This document shows positions 50,317 through 59,112 of a DNA stretch of 64,000 bases, one piece after another. How positions within the stretch are numbered: position 1 is the first letter of the stretch; each line of letters starts with the position of its first letter. Below the pieces are notes generated by a model, which had not been told where the DNA came from, did not search any database, and worked only from the letters and a program-made list of their open reading frames with translations. The stretch spans positions 1-64,000 of the forward strand of contig CAJTVR010000008.1 in assembly GCA_910580075.1 (NCBI GenBank), given 5' to 3'. The DNA comes from an uncultured Eubacterium sp. GTDB lineage: Bacteria > Bacillota > Clostridia > Lachnospirales > Lachnospiraceae. A program made the position numbers and the translations under genes.

Positions 50317-50868
50317 TTAGCGGTTTGCGGTGATCTTTAACAGGCTCTGCATCCACTGGTCATATGCCAGATAAGAATCCCAGCTCCCCATTTTTTTATG
50401 ATCCTGCATCACTGCTTCTATTACGGACATAAAATCTCTCTGTTCAAAATAACTGTCTATCCCTGCCTGATCGCGTACAACAGCTGCATGCAGATAATCT
50501 GCCGGAGACGTACGGCCTGTTTCCAGGTTCAGTACCATTAGTTCATTGTAGCTGCAGTACTCCGGATCAATATTTCGTGCATCTATTTCCTGACTGAACT
50601 CCTTTCCGTCTTTGTCAAGTCCTTTTATCATATAAACCGGATGTTCTTTTGTGTAATTTCCGGCTCTGTAAATATTCACAGATTCTCCTGTCTGCGGGCT
50701 GGCATACGACATCAGTGCATCCTGGTTCAGCATTACCTTCTGTCCTCCTGCCTGGACGCATTTCATGACTCTTCCGCTAAATTCAGTTCCTGCTTTATCA
50801 GCGCTGTTTTTTTTGTTCGTCTGGCTGTATGGCTGTATTTCCGGCCGGGCTGCTATAATCATACTCAT
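50317..50868 (-). CDS. Unrecognised protein (183 residues)
   Basis: I do not recognise the family. The N-terminus is polar (IIAARPEIQPYSQTNKKNSADKAGTEFSGRV), without signal peptide or membrane segment. The middle has beta-rich stretches (ESVNIYRAGNYTKEHPVYMIKGLDKDGKEFSQEIDARNIDPEYCSYNELMVLNLE). The C-terminal part is helical with HKKMGSWDSYLAYDQWMQSLL. It is 36 bp downstream of another unrecognised gene and likely in one operon; AAGGAA precedes the ATG. Confidence 0.75.
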   Translation of the reverse strand: MSMIIAARPEIQPYSQTNKKNSADKAGTEFSGRVMKCVQAGGQKVMLNQDALMSYASPQTGESVNIYRAGNYTKEHPVYMIKGLDKDGKEFSQEIDARNIDPEYCSYNELMVLNLETGRTSPADYLHAAVVRDQAGIDSYFEQRDFMSVIEAVMQDHKKMGSWDSYLAYDQWMQSLLKITANR

Positions 50869-50904
50869 AATTCCTTCCTTTCTTTGTCTGTAAAACTGCT
50901 CCTG

Positions 50905-52005
50905 TTATACATACGTTCTGCCGCCTACGCGCTTTTTAAGTTTCGCATTTGCCTGAATTTCCATTTCCCACTGTTTCTGGAATTCTTCTCTGGTATACAT
51001 ACGGTTTCCAAATGTATTAAAATATTTTGCCCACTGTATTTTATCCCTGTCAAAGTGCATCGATCCGTCTTCTTCTATCGTCACATAATCCGGAACACCC
51101 TGATCTGTACTCTTCATAAATTCCATAAAACTTTCGATATCAATGTTATCGTTTAGAAAATCTGTCCAGAAATTCTCATGAGCTGCAAAACGCATATTCC
51201 AGTCTGAAGGAAACTGACTGATAAACTTCATGACCTGATCGTACTGCCCTTCCTTTGTAAATAAAACAGACCACTCATAGTCTTCTTTCTGTCCCATTTT
51301 ACGGCAGAAAATCCCCTCTGCTGTATACCATGTAATATAACGGTCGTCGTCTTTACCAGTATTGGAGGACGGATAGACACATGATGTGGATTCTGTAACC
51401 AGAAGGCTGCTTTTGTCTGACGCACCCGTCTGCTGCTTTTTAAGCTCAGCTTCTGCTCTCTTTTCGTATTCCTGGCGCATCAGTTCGCGGATGGCATCCT
51501 CTATAGCATCAAATTTTTCCAGAAACTTATCCCACTCTTTCAGCGTCATCGACAGAGAGCCTATCTGAAAACTCTGCTCATTCTCCCCGTTTTGAAGCTG
51601 TACATACATTTCCTGAATCTTATCCTCAAAAAATTTCTGATAATCCATTACTGCATGTTCATCTTCCGGTTCCGCATCCGAAGCAGACGTCATCTCTTTT
51701 GGAGAAGATGTCTGTCCGGACCCAGCCAGGTTCTCCGTCCCTTCCGGAGTTTTATGATCTGCTGTTAACTGCTTTGTTCCTGCTGAGGCCTTTTGTCCTT
51801 CCATAGCTTCCTTAGCGGATACATTTTTATGAAATGCTGTTTTGCATCCTGCCTGCCCGGCAGTTTCCTTCGCAGTTTCTTTCGCACAGTGCAGCAGCCT
51901 TTCTGCGAAAAATACACCGGATTCGGTTTTTACAGACGGTGTGTCTGACCCAGGGCTGTAATACCTGGCATTGCCAGATGCAGCCTGTAAGGTTTGTGAT
52001 ACCAT
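50905..52005 (-). CDS. Unrecognised protein (366 residues)
   Basis: I do not recognise the family. The first 120 residues are polar and probably disordered (rich in A, T, S, E, K). Residues about 125-205 look helical and coiled-coil-like (YQKFFEDKIQEMYVQLQ.. KEWDKFLEKFDAIEDAIRELMRQEYEKRAEAELKKQQ). The C-terminal half is folded, with YITWYTAEGIFCRKMGQ and FWTDFLNDNIDIESFMEFM. No signal peptide or membrane segment. It has AAAGGAG before the ATG and a two-hairpin leader (CCGCCC/GGGCGG at 52049-52072 and TGCAGTC/GACTGCA at 52021-52046). Confidence 0.78.
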   Translation of the reverse strand: MVSQTLQAASGNARYYSPGSDTPSVKTESGVFFAERLLHCAKETAKETAGQAGCKTAFHKNVSAKEAMEGQKASAGTKQLTADHKTPEGTENLAGSGQTSSPKEMTSASDAEPEDEHAVMDYQKFFEDKIQEMYVQLQNGENEQSFQIGSLSMTLKEWDKFLEKFDAIEDAIRELMRQEYEKRAEAELKKQQTGASDKSSLLVTESTSCVYPSSNTGKDDDRYITWYTAEGIFCRKMGQKEDYEWSVLFTKEGQYDQVMKFISQFPSDWNMRFAAHENFWTDFLNDNIDIESFMEFMKSTDQGVPDYVTIEEDGSMHFDRDKIQWAKYFNTFGNRMYTREEFQKQWEMEIQANAKLKKRVGGRTYV

Positions 52006-52086
52006 TTGTTTCTCCTTTCTGCAGTCCTTCCATCATTCCAGACTGCACCGCCCTCCTGAAAGGTCCGGGCGGATATTTTTTTATGT

Positions 52087-52132
52087 AAAAATAGCGTTAC
52101 GATTTCTTTTTTATGTCTGAAATCATAGCGCT
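52087..52132 (-). terminator. Terminator after the repeat/zinc-ribbon gene
   Basis: AGCG..ATGATTTC pairs with GAAATCGT..CGCT (52093-52132) with a 12-base loop, followed on the minus strand by TATTTTT. It separates the 916-residue protein gene from the next minus-strand gene. Confidence 0.7.
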
Positions 52133-52213
52133 ATCCTTAGCCTTTTATTCCTACATCCCTGCATGAAATCTCTTTATTTTGTCATCTGTATTATCGGCAT
52201 ATATCATCCAAAA

Positions 52214-52346
52214 GTTTACCAGATCGTCAGCGGTTCTTTTTATACCGCATTCAACATTTCGAAGTTTGCCAGATCATCAGCGGTTCTTTTTATACCGCAT
52301 TCAACATTTCGAAGTTTACCAGATCATCAGCGGTTCTTTTTATACC
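52214..52346. repeat. 50-bp tandem repeats duplicating the end of the zinc-ribbon gene
   Basis: Units begin at about 52214, 52264 and 52314, with only one or two differences between them. The last unit includes the stop codon and final codons of the neighbouring gene (TATAAAAAGAACCGCTGA on the minus strand), so two further copies of the gene end lie outside it. Confidence 0.88.
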
Positions 52347-55077
52347 CGCATTCCGGACATGTCTCCCTGTCCTCATACACGCACCCGCACCTTTTACAGG
52401 TAATCTGATCCTCATCTTCCAATGGTTCATAAGCCAGTTTTCCAGACATTTTTCTCGTATTTAAAAAGCGGATAAATTTATCCAGCAGTTCCGCCCAGTC
52501 TTTCAGCTCTTCTGCTTCTACCGCATACGGAAGCCTGTGCCTGACTCCGTTTGCCTCCTCTGCAATCAGCGCTCTGTGATTTAACAGGCCTGAGGAAACA
52601 TAGACTGACTTTATGGATGCAGCCGCCATGCGGTATCCGTTTAACCGTGTACTGTAAAACAGATGCTCCGGTGTCAGCAGCATGCCGTCCCTGCCATTGC
52701 ATTCTTTGGATGTATCCACCATAAGAATCGGGTATTCAAACCGGCTCCTTCTTTCTGCATAAGCAGAAACTGCACTTTCAATCAGCCTGGTCTCTTCCGG
52801 AACGGCTGTTTTTGCCAGAATCTTTTCTGCCGGGTAAAAATGATGCCTTGGATTTTCTTTGATCACGCCAGCCATGTTTTGTTCAAATGCCCGCACAAGC
52901 AGCCTGCACTCACCCAGGCAGATTTCTTCCAGACGCCTGGAAACCGATGCTTTGGCCCGATCTTTTAAAGCCGGCAGAAAGCTGCCCTTGCAGATGGTTC
53001 TGTAAGCGGATAAAGCTGTATCAAAATCCATCAGGCTGACATTAAGCAGCAGTTCCTTTAACCGTGCTTCGTCGATCTCGCTGACCCAGTCCAGAATCCG
53101 TTCGATATAAGGAGAAGCATTTTCCTCTGCAAAATCCTGATCTTCTATACGCCGCAGCAGATCCATATAATCTTTCCTGTCTTTTTTCTGCGACTGCATA
53201 AGCATATTGCTGATTTCTTTGATTTCCAGTGTTTCGCGCATTTTCCGAAGCGGTTCTTTATAAATAGAAAAGTCAATACCTTCATAAGGAGTCAGCTTTT
53301 CAATTAATTCTTTATATTCGGCCCGCTCTACATGCGCCGGAACTTTATCCATAATATTTTTTACTTCCTGGATTCCAAACTGCTGACGCATCTCTTTGAG
53401 CTTTTCTAACACAGCCTGTTTTGTTTGTTCAAAAAGATCTTCCTGTTCTGTTTTCTGAATGAGTTTTTGTGCACATGCAAAATAACTGCCTTCACACTCT
53501 TGAAATGCTGCACTGACCGCACTCATTTTTTCCTGATATTCATAGTCCTGTATTGGATAAAACAGCGATTCTTTTTCCAGATCGTTTAACATTCTGTCAT
53601 TTCGGATATCCCTTACAAGCGTCTTTCTCTGAAGCTCTGATAAACGGTCCAGCACGCCGATTCTTGCATGGTATTTTTCAATCCGCTCTGCCGCTGCCTG
53701 GCTGTTCCTCTGAACTGCTCCTGTTCCCGGCACAAAACTGTTTCCTCCTTTGCTTCCTTCCGATGCATACATCCCATTGGCTGCATTCTGTTTTTCCTGC
53801 TCTTCATAATCCTGTATCGGATAATACAGGGCTTCTTTTTCCTGACTGGTTAGCAGATTATCGTTTCGGATATCCCTTAATAGCGTCTTTCTCTGAAGGT
53901 CCGATAAGCGGTCCAGCACGCCGATTCTTGCATGATATTTTTCGATCCGCTCTGCCGCTGCCTGGCTGTTTCTTTGAACTGTCTCTGTTCCCGGCCCCTG
54001 GCTGTTTCCTTCCGATGCATACATCCCATTGGCTGCATTCTGTTTTTCCTGCTCTTCATAATCCTGTATCGGATAATACAGGGCTTCTTTTTCCTGACTG
54101 GTTAGCAGATTATCGTTTCGGATATCCCTTAATAGCGTCTTTCTCTGAAGGTCCGATAAGCGGTCCAGCACGCCGATTCTTGCATGATATTTTTCGATCC
54201 GCTCTGCCGCTGCCTGGCTGTTTCTTTGAACTATCTCTGTTCCCGGCTCGAAACTGTTTCCTCCTCCGCCTGCCGCATACATTGCATTTCGTTTTTCCTG
54301 CTCTTCGTAATCCCGTATCGGATAATAAAGGTCTTCCTTTTCCTGATCAGTTAACAGCTTATCGTTCCGGATGTCCCTGAGCAGCGTCTTTCTCTGAAGC
54401 TCCGATAAACGGTCCAGCACGCCGATTCTTGCATGATATTTTTCAATCCGCTCTGCTGCTGCCTGGCTCGTATCCGCACCCTGCGCAGCACCCGTATTTC
54501 GAGCTTCCGTATCAGAAACAGCCTTAAAACCGGATAAAGCACTGTCTAAGACCTGCGTCCTGTCCGCTCCCGCCTCTTTCAGCGCCGGCATTTCCAGCAT
54601 GGGAATCTGTACTCTTGCCTGAGGCTGTGCAATCACGGTATCCAGCACATCCTCATATGTAATACGCATGCCTGATTTATAAAACTCTATATTCTCCTCA
54701 GAAAAATCAGACTTAAGATGATAGATGCCTAATATTTCTCCAAAAACCTGATTCAGCTGCTGCACATCCTTTTCTGAATCTATTCCTTTTATGACGCCAA
54801 ATTTATCAAAAGCATATACAGCTATTGTAATTAAATCTGCCAGACCCGGATACTCCTGTATCTCCAGTTCTTCTCCGTCATCATCCGGCAGTTCGGCAAG
54901 CTCTACGGATACTTTCTGGATATCAAAATGAAAAAACAGGGAACGTACAAGCCCCTCTAAAATCAGACGGTCTCCCATAATTACAAACCGCCCGTTCCAT
55001 ACCACCTGTGCCCCCATTTCCTCAATCAGCCTGCCAAATACCTGCATTTGCTCCTGATTAGCATTTATGACCAGCAT
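52327..55077 (-). CDS. Large repeat protein with PH-like and zinc-ribbon C-terminus
   Basis: About 916 residues. Residues 1-190 are an unrecognised alpha/beta domain starting MLVINANQEQMQVFGRLIEEMG. Residues about 200-530 contain four copies of an approximately 60-residue helical unit (AERIEKYHARIGVLDRLS, LQRKTLLRDIRND, EKEALYYPIQDYEEQEK) joined by polar linkers. A long helical region follows to about 770, then a PH-like segment (DGMLLTPEHLFYSTRLNGYR) and a C-terminal zinc ribbon (CKRCGCVYEDRETCPECGY). The unit resembles the J-domain-free helical repeats seen in stress proteins, but I cannot name it. GAGGTG lies before the ATG at 55077, preferred over an upstream ATG at 55116. Confidence 0.8.
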   Translation of the reverse strand: MLVINANQEQMQVFGRLIEEMGAQVVWNGRFVIMGDRLILEGLVRSLFFHFDIQKVSVELAELPDDDGEELEIQEYPGLADLITIAVYAFDKFGVIKGIDSEKDVQQLNQVFGEILGIYHLKSDFSEENIEFYKSGMRITYEDVLDTVIAQPQARVQIPMLEMPALKEAGADRTQVLDSALSGFKAVSDTEARNTGAAQGADTSQAAAERIEKYHARIGVLDRLSELQRKTLLRDIRNDKLLTDQEKEDLYYPIRDYEEQEKRNAMYAAGGGGNSFEPGTEIVQRNSQAAAERIEKYHARIGVLDRLSDLQRKTLLRDIRNDNLLTSQEKEALYYPIQDYEEQEKQNAANGMYASEGNSQGPGTETVQRNSQAAAERIEKYHARIGVLDRLSDLQRKTLLRDIRNDNLLTSQEKEALYYPIQDYEEQEKQNAANGMYASEGSKGGNSFVPGTGAVQRNSQAAAERIEKYHARIGVLDRLSELQRKTLVRDIRNDRMLNDLEKESLFYPIQDYEYQEKMSAVSAAFQECEGSYFACAQKLIQKTEQEDLFEQTKQAVLEKLKEMRQQFGIQEVKNIMDKVPAHVERAEYKELIEKLTPYEGIDFSIYKEPLRKMRETLEIKEISNMLMQSQKKDRKDYMDLLRRIEDQDFAEENASPYIERILDWVSEIDEARLKELLLNVSLMDFDTALSAYRTICKGSFLPALKDRAKASVSRRLEEICLGECRLLVRAFEQNMAGVIKENPRHHFYPAEKILAKTAVPEETRLIESAVSAYAERRSRFEYPILMVDTSKECNGRDGMLLTPEHLFYSTRLNGYRMAAASIKSVYVSSGLLNHRALIAEEANGVRHRLPYAVEAEELKDWAELLDKFIRFLNTRKMSGKLAYEPLEDEDQITCKRCGCVYEDRETCPECGYKKNR

Positions 55078-55192
55078 TTTAAGACACCTCACTTCTTCGT
55101 CATATTTTCTGCACATATTTTCTTATGCCAGAGTTATTATAACACAGAAGCTGGCGCATTGGAAGGTTATACTGAATTTTTGGGGGAAATCG

Positions 55193-55224
55193 GATTAGCT
55201 GGAAAGTATACTTTCCAGCTAATC
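55193..55224. promoter_or_regulatory. Perfect 32-bp palindrome upstream of the sugar-binding gene
   Basis: GATTAGCTGGAAAGTA is followed immediately by its exact inverse, giving 32 bp with no loop. It lies between the divergent zinc-ribbon-protein and lipoprotein genes, 43 bp before the latter's promoter. No T-run adjoins it, so an operator or cruciform is more likely than a terminator. Confidence 0.85.
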
Positions 55225-55266
55225 ATACAGCTTCTTCAAGCACCCTCTAAGGCTGCAAAGTTTCCG

Positions 55267-55295
55267 TTGATTATTACACTTCTATTCGGTATAAT
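55267..55295 (+). promoter_or_regulatory. Promoter of the sugar-binding lipoprotein gene
   Basis: TTGATT (55267-55272) and TATAAT (55290-55295) are 17 bp apart on the plus strand, about 100 bp before the ATG. Confidence 0.8.
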
Positions 55296-55393
55296 AAGGT
55301 ATAACAATAAATACAGCAGTTTCGCATCGTCTTCGATTAACAAATCATGACTGACATACTGAACATGACTGGCATAAAAAAGGAGGGGTAACT

Positions 55394-56590
55394 ATGAAAA
55401 AGAAACTTTTATGCGCTCTGCTATGTATGGCACTGCCGGCAGCGTTATTGTCGGGATGTGCTTCAGACAGTTCGAAAGAGCCGGACAGTGACAAGGTGTC
55501 TGATTCTGAGAACAAACCGGATGAAACTGACAGTCCGCAGGACAGTGAAGCAGATTCCGATACGAAAACAGATGAGACAGCTTCTGACGATGAAAAAAAG
55601 AAAATCGCACTGTCCATGCCTGAGAGCACTTCCGGGCGCTGGCCGATGGATGCAGCTAATATGAAAAAGGCATTAGAAGCGCTGGATTATTCTGTTGAAA
55701 TACAGTTTGCAGAAAATGACCCTAAAATACAGGAAGCTCAGATAGCAGATTTTGTTGCTGCACAGGCAGACTGCATTGTTATTGCCGCAGTAGATGCCGG
55801 CTCGCTCGTATCCGTATCAGAATCTGCGAAAAATGCAGGCATTCCGGTTATTGCCTATGACCGGCTGTTAATGGATACGGATGCCGTACATTATTTTGTA
55901 TCATTTGACAATAAAGGTACAGGCACTGAAATGGGCAAAGCAATTGCAGAAGAAGCCGGGCTGGAACAGCTTCCTGAAGGTGAATACAGAACGATTGAGT
56001 TTTTTATGGGTTCTGAGAAAGATAAAAATGCCAGGCTTTTATATAACGGACTGATGGAAGTCCTGCAGCCATACCTGGATGACGGACGGCTTGTATGCAA
56101 GACAGAACGTACCTCGTTTGATGATACATCTATTGCAGACTGGTCACAGGAAAAAGCAAAACAGCGGTGCGAAAATTATCTGGAAGGATACTATATGGAT
56201 GAAGAACTGGATATCTGCGCATCCGCATCCGACGGACTCGCATACGGCTGTATCGCAGCCCTGCAGTCGGCCGGTTATACTGACCAGAACTGGCCGGTTA
56301 TTTCCGGACAGGACTGTGAAGCACTTGCCTGCAAAAATATACAGGAAGGCACACAGACATTTTCTATTTATAAAGATACACGTATCCTGGCAGAACGATG
56401 CACCTCCATTGTACAGGCTGCTGTCACCGGCACAGAAGCTGAAATCAATGACACTGAGCAGTATGACAATAACAAGCTGATTGTTCCTTCTTACCTGTGC
56501 CTGCCGGCTGTAGTAAATAAAGATAATCTGCAGGATGTCATTATAGACGGCGGCTATTATACAGCAGATGAGATTGAATCCGCAGAATAA
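55394..56590 (+). CDS. Sugar ABC transporter substrate-binding lipoprotein
   Basis: 398 residues. The signal peptide ends in a lipobox (LLSGC, Cys22), then an acidic linker of about 45 residues rich in D, S, E, T. The mature part is a periplasmic-binding-protein fold of the ribose/xylose/ChvE type: ADCIVIAAVDAGSLVSVSESAKNAGIPVIAYDRLLMDTDAVHYFVSFDNKG. It is tethered outside the cell and should bind a simple sugar. No permease or ATPase gene lies beside it in the window, so it is an orphan or may act as a sensor. AAAGGAGG precedes the ATG. Confidence 0.92.
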   Translation: MKKKLLCALLCMALPAALLSGCASDSSKEPDSDKVSDSENKPDETDSPQDSEADSDTKTDETASDDEKKKIALSMPESTSGRWPMDAANMKKALEALDYSVEIQFAENDPKIQEAQIADFVAAQADCIVIAAVDAGSLVSVSESAKNAGIPVIAYDRLLMDTDAVHYFVSFDNKGTGTEMGKAIAEEAGLEQLPEGEYRTIEFFMGSEKDKNARLLYNGLMEVLQPYLDDGRLVCKTERTSFDDTSIADWSQEKAKQRCENYLEGYYMDEELDICASASDGLAYGCIAALQSAGYTDQNWPVISGQDCEALACKNIQEGTQTFSIYKDTRILAERCTSIVQAAVTGTEAEINDTEQYDNNKLIVPSYLCLPAVVNKDNLQDVIIDGGYYTADEIESAE

Positions 56591-56603
56591 AATCTATGGA
56601 TTT

Positions 56604-56628
56604 CACTGTTGCTTTTACAGTGCTGTTT
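56604..56628 (+). terminator. Terminator after the sugar-binding gene
   Basis: CACTGT (56604-56609) and ACAGTG (56617-56622) form a 6-bp stem, followed by CTGTTTT. It overlaps the end of the convergent LysR gene. Confidence 0.55.
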
Positions 56629-57523
56629 TCGCCTGGCGATAAAAATCAATAAACTGTTCCAGCGGTTTTGAGGCATGTTTGGCAGGCTTATAGACAAATC
56701 CAATGGAACGCTTCAGAACCGGAACCGGCAGTGGTATTTCGACTAAAGAACCATCTGCCAGTTCCGGTTCAATAAACTGGCGGATCACACAGGCCGCCCC
56801 AAGGCCGATTTTGGCAAATTCGATCAAAAGATCCATAGAAGAAGCCTCAATGCATTCCCGTACGGCAATCTGGTTCTTCTGCATATATTCATCAATATAC
56901 TGTCTGGAAATATTATTCTTATCTAACATCATCAGAGAACAGTTCTGCAAAATCTCACTCTCTTCAATACCGGACTGTTTCAAATAATATAAATACGGTC
57001 TGGCAGCCACAAACACGTCTTCCACATCCGCTATAAAATCAAACAGAAGCGTATGCGGCATTTCATAATTACCAAGTCCTGCAAGACCGATATCCAGTCT
57101 GTCATCCGAAAGCAGATGCAGCGTTTCACTCGTCGACTGGCAGGCAATCGAAATATTAATATGCGGATGTTCGCGTACAAACTCTTTTAAATAAGGAAGA
57201 AGTACATATTTGCAAAGCGTAGAACTGACACCGATTTTCAAATGACCGATACCCAGCCCCGCTGTCCGCCTGACTTTTTCCTCTCCGGCATCCAGCGTCT
57301 CAAAAGCTGCCCTGACATGTTCGTACAGGATACTTCCCTCTTCCGTCAGCGTCACCCCGCGTGAACTGCGCACAAACAGCTGGCATCCGAGACCTGATTC
57401 TAATTTCTGTATGGCTTTGCTGACTGCCGGCTGGCTGATAAACAGTTTTGCAGCGGCTTTGGAAATATTGCCGCAGCTGGCGGCGGTATAAAAAATATAG
57501 TAAGATGATAAAGTCTGATCCAT
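56615..57523 (-). CDS. LysR-family transcriptional regulator
   Basis: 302 residues. The N-terminal winged HTH reads YYIFYTAASCGNISKAAAKLFISQPAVSKAIQKLESGLGCQLFVRSSRGVTLTEEG. The periplasmic-binding-type effector domain follows (about 90-300; GHLKIGVSSTLCKYVLLPYLKEFVREHPHINISIACQSTSE). Target genes and effector are unknown; it is not divergent from a clear target, since upstream lies a palindromic element and then ilvC in the same direction. AAAGGAG precedes the ATG. Confidence 0.94.
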   Translation of the reverse strand: MDQTLSSYYIFYTAASCGNISKAAAKLFISQPAVSKAIQKLESGLGCQLFVRSSRGVTLTEEGSILYEHVRAAFETLDAGEEKVRRTAGLGIGHLKIGVSSTLCKYVLLPYLKEFVREHPHINISIACQSTSETLHLLSDDRLDIGLAGLGNYEMPHTLLFDFIADVEDVFVAARPYLYYLKQSGIEESEILQNCSLMMLDKNNISRQYIDEYMQKNQIAVRECIEASSMDLLIEFAKIGLGAACVIRQFIEPELADGSLVEIPLPVPVLKRSIGFVYKPAKHASKPLEQFIDFYRQAKTAL

Positions 57524-57628
57524 GCCTGGCGGCTCCTTTGACTGATAAACTTTTGTGCAGCTATCATAACATAAAATATCCGTGCATTCAATGCCAGTTC
57601 ATTAATGCTGCGCAGCTGAGAAATTCGT

Positions 57629-57921
57629 TACCCGGACGCCGGATAGAGAAGCGGTTCCTTCTGATGTGACTCCGGAGAACAGTTAGAAATTCTTAATTTT
57701 CTGCCCGACACCCAGGATTTGGGGCACTGTCTGCCGCATAAAAAAAACTGGAAGCCCCAAAAGGTGCCTGCCCGTGCCACAGCTTATCGCATGCCACAAC
57801 GTCAGGGCATCAGACACCGCTCCGTCCGCTGCCTCAGTCCTGATGCAGAAAATTTAGTATTTCTTACTGTTCGCAGGCGGAACTGAAAAAGGAAAAAGTT
57901 TCTCCGCCCGGCGTCCGGCTA
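57629..57921. repeat. 293-bp palindromic element (copy C of dispersed family)
   Basis: The ends TTACCCGGACGCCGG (from 57628) and CCGGCGTCCGGCTAA (to 57922) are inverted. The interior aligns closely with the copy at 7281-7529, including TTAGAAATTCTTAATTTTCTGCC on the left, GGAAGCCCCAAAAGGTGCCTG in the centre and GCAGAAAATTTAG...TTCTTACTGTTCGCAGGCGG on the right. It lies between LysR (57523) and ilvC (58072). The remaining 57922-58071 shows nothing notable. Confidence 0.85.
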
Positions 57922-58071
57922 ATCCACTGCCCTCCCGGCCGCATGAATACCCTTGCCCCAAGATGCCTGCAAGTCCACACAAAAAGAAACCTGACAGTAC
58001 AGCCCCCTCTCAGACACCTCCTGCCAGATTTCCCTCTATTTTTAACTGTTAAATTATACGGCCTGTCCCGC

Positions 58072-59094
58072 TTAGTTATTAATCAGCTTGCTGTCTTCAT
58101 CATTCCAGCTGTACAGCTTGCGTACTTCTTTACCAACCTGCTCTGCCGGATGCTCTGCAGCTTTTTTGCGCATCATCTTGAAATGAACCTGACGGCCTGC
58201 CCCGGACATATCCAGAAGGAAGTCTTTTGCAAATGATCCGTCCTGGATATCTGCAAGGATTTTCTTCATAGCTGCCTTTGTGTCATCTGTAATAATCTTA
58301 GGACCTGTTATATAGTCGCCATACTCTGCTGTGTTAGAAATTGAATAACGCATTCCTTCAAAACCAGACTGGTAAATCAGGTCTACAATCAGCTTCATCT
58401 CATGGATACATTCAAAATATGCATTTCTTGGATCATAACCAGCTTCGCACAATGTTTCAAAACCAGCCTGCATCAGTGCACAGACACCGCCGCAGAGAAC
58501 TGCCTGTTCACCAAAAAGGTCTGTTTCTGTTTCTACGCGGAATGTTGTTTCCAAAACGCCTGCTCTTGCGCCGCCGATGCCAAGTGCATAAGCAAGTGCC
58601 AGGTCAAGTGCCTTGCCGGTTGCATCCTGCTCTACTGCAACCAGACATGGAACCCCTTTTCCTTCCTGGTATTCAGAACGAACGGTATGCCCCGGTCCCT
58701 TTGGAGCGATCATTGTAACATCTACATCCTTAGGCGGTACGATTGTGCCATAATTGATATTAAAGCCATGTGCAAACATGATCATATTGCCTGGCTCTAA
58801 GTTTGGTTCAATGTCGTTTTTATACATATCTGCCTGTTTCTCATCATTAATCAGAATCATAATGATGTCAGCCAGTTTTGCAGCTTCTGCCGTATTATAT
58901 ACTTTCAGTCCCTGTGCCTGTGCCTTTTCCTTTGACTTGCTGCCTTCATATAAACCAATGATGACATTGCATCCTGAATCCTTAAGGTTTAATGCATGTG
59001 CATGTCCCTGGCTGCCATAGCCAATGATTGCAATTGTCTTGCCGTCTAACAGCGACAGATTGCAGTCTTCCTGATAATAAATTTTGTTTGCCAT
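58072..59094 (-). CDS. ilvC: Ketol-acid reductoisomerase
   Basis: 340 residues, the class I short form. The NAD(P) loop IIGYGSQGHAHALNLKDSG is at 24-42, and VTMIAPKGPGHTVRSEY and the metal-binding D/E residues in the C-terminal knotted domain (ETETDLFGEQAVLCGG, ECIHEMKLIVDLI) are present. Second step of valine/isoleucine synthesis. It is 18 bp downstream of ilvN in one operon. AGGAGG precedes the ATG. Confidence 0.97.
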   Translation of the reverse strand: MANKIYYQEDCNLSLLDGKTIAIIGYGSQGHAHALNLKDSGCNVIIGLYEGSKSKEKAQAQGLKVYNTAEAAKLADIIMILINDEKQADMYKNDIEPNLEPGNMIMFAHGFNINYGTIVPPKDVDVTMIAPKGPGHTVRSEYQEGKGVPCLVAVEQDATGKALDLALAYALGIGGARAGVLETTFRVETETDLFGEQAVLCGGVCALMQAGFETLCEAGYDPRNAYFECIHEMKLIVDLIYQSGFEGMRYSISNTAEYGDYITGPKIITDDTKAAMKKILADIQDGSFAKDFLLDMSGAGRQVHFKMMRKKAAEHPAEQVGKEVRKLYSWNDEDSKLINN

Positions 59095-59112
59095 TTTTTA
59101 GCCTCCTAAAAA

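Noticed and set aside
52214..52346. 50-bp repeats as a CRISPR array
   Set aside because: The units are contiguous copies of a gene end without distinct spacers.
53553..54380. 275-residue plus-strand reading frame
   Set aside because: It is the antisense of the tandem-repeat region of the zinc-ribbon protein; repetition keeps the frame open. No ribosome-binding site.
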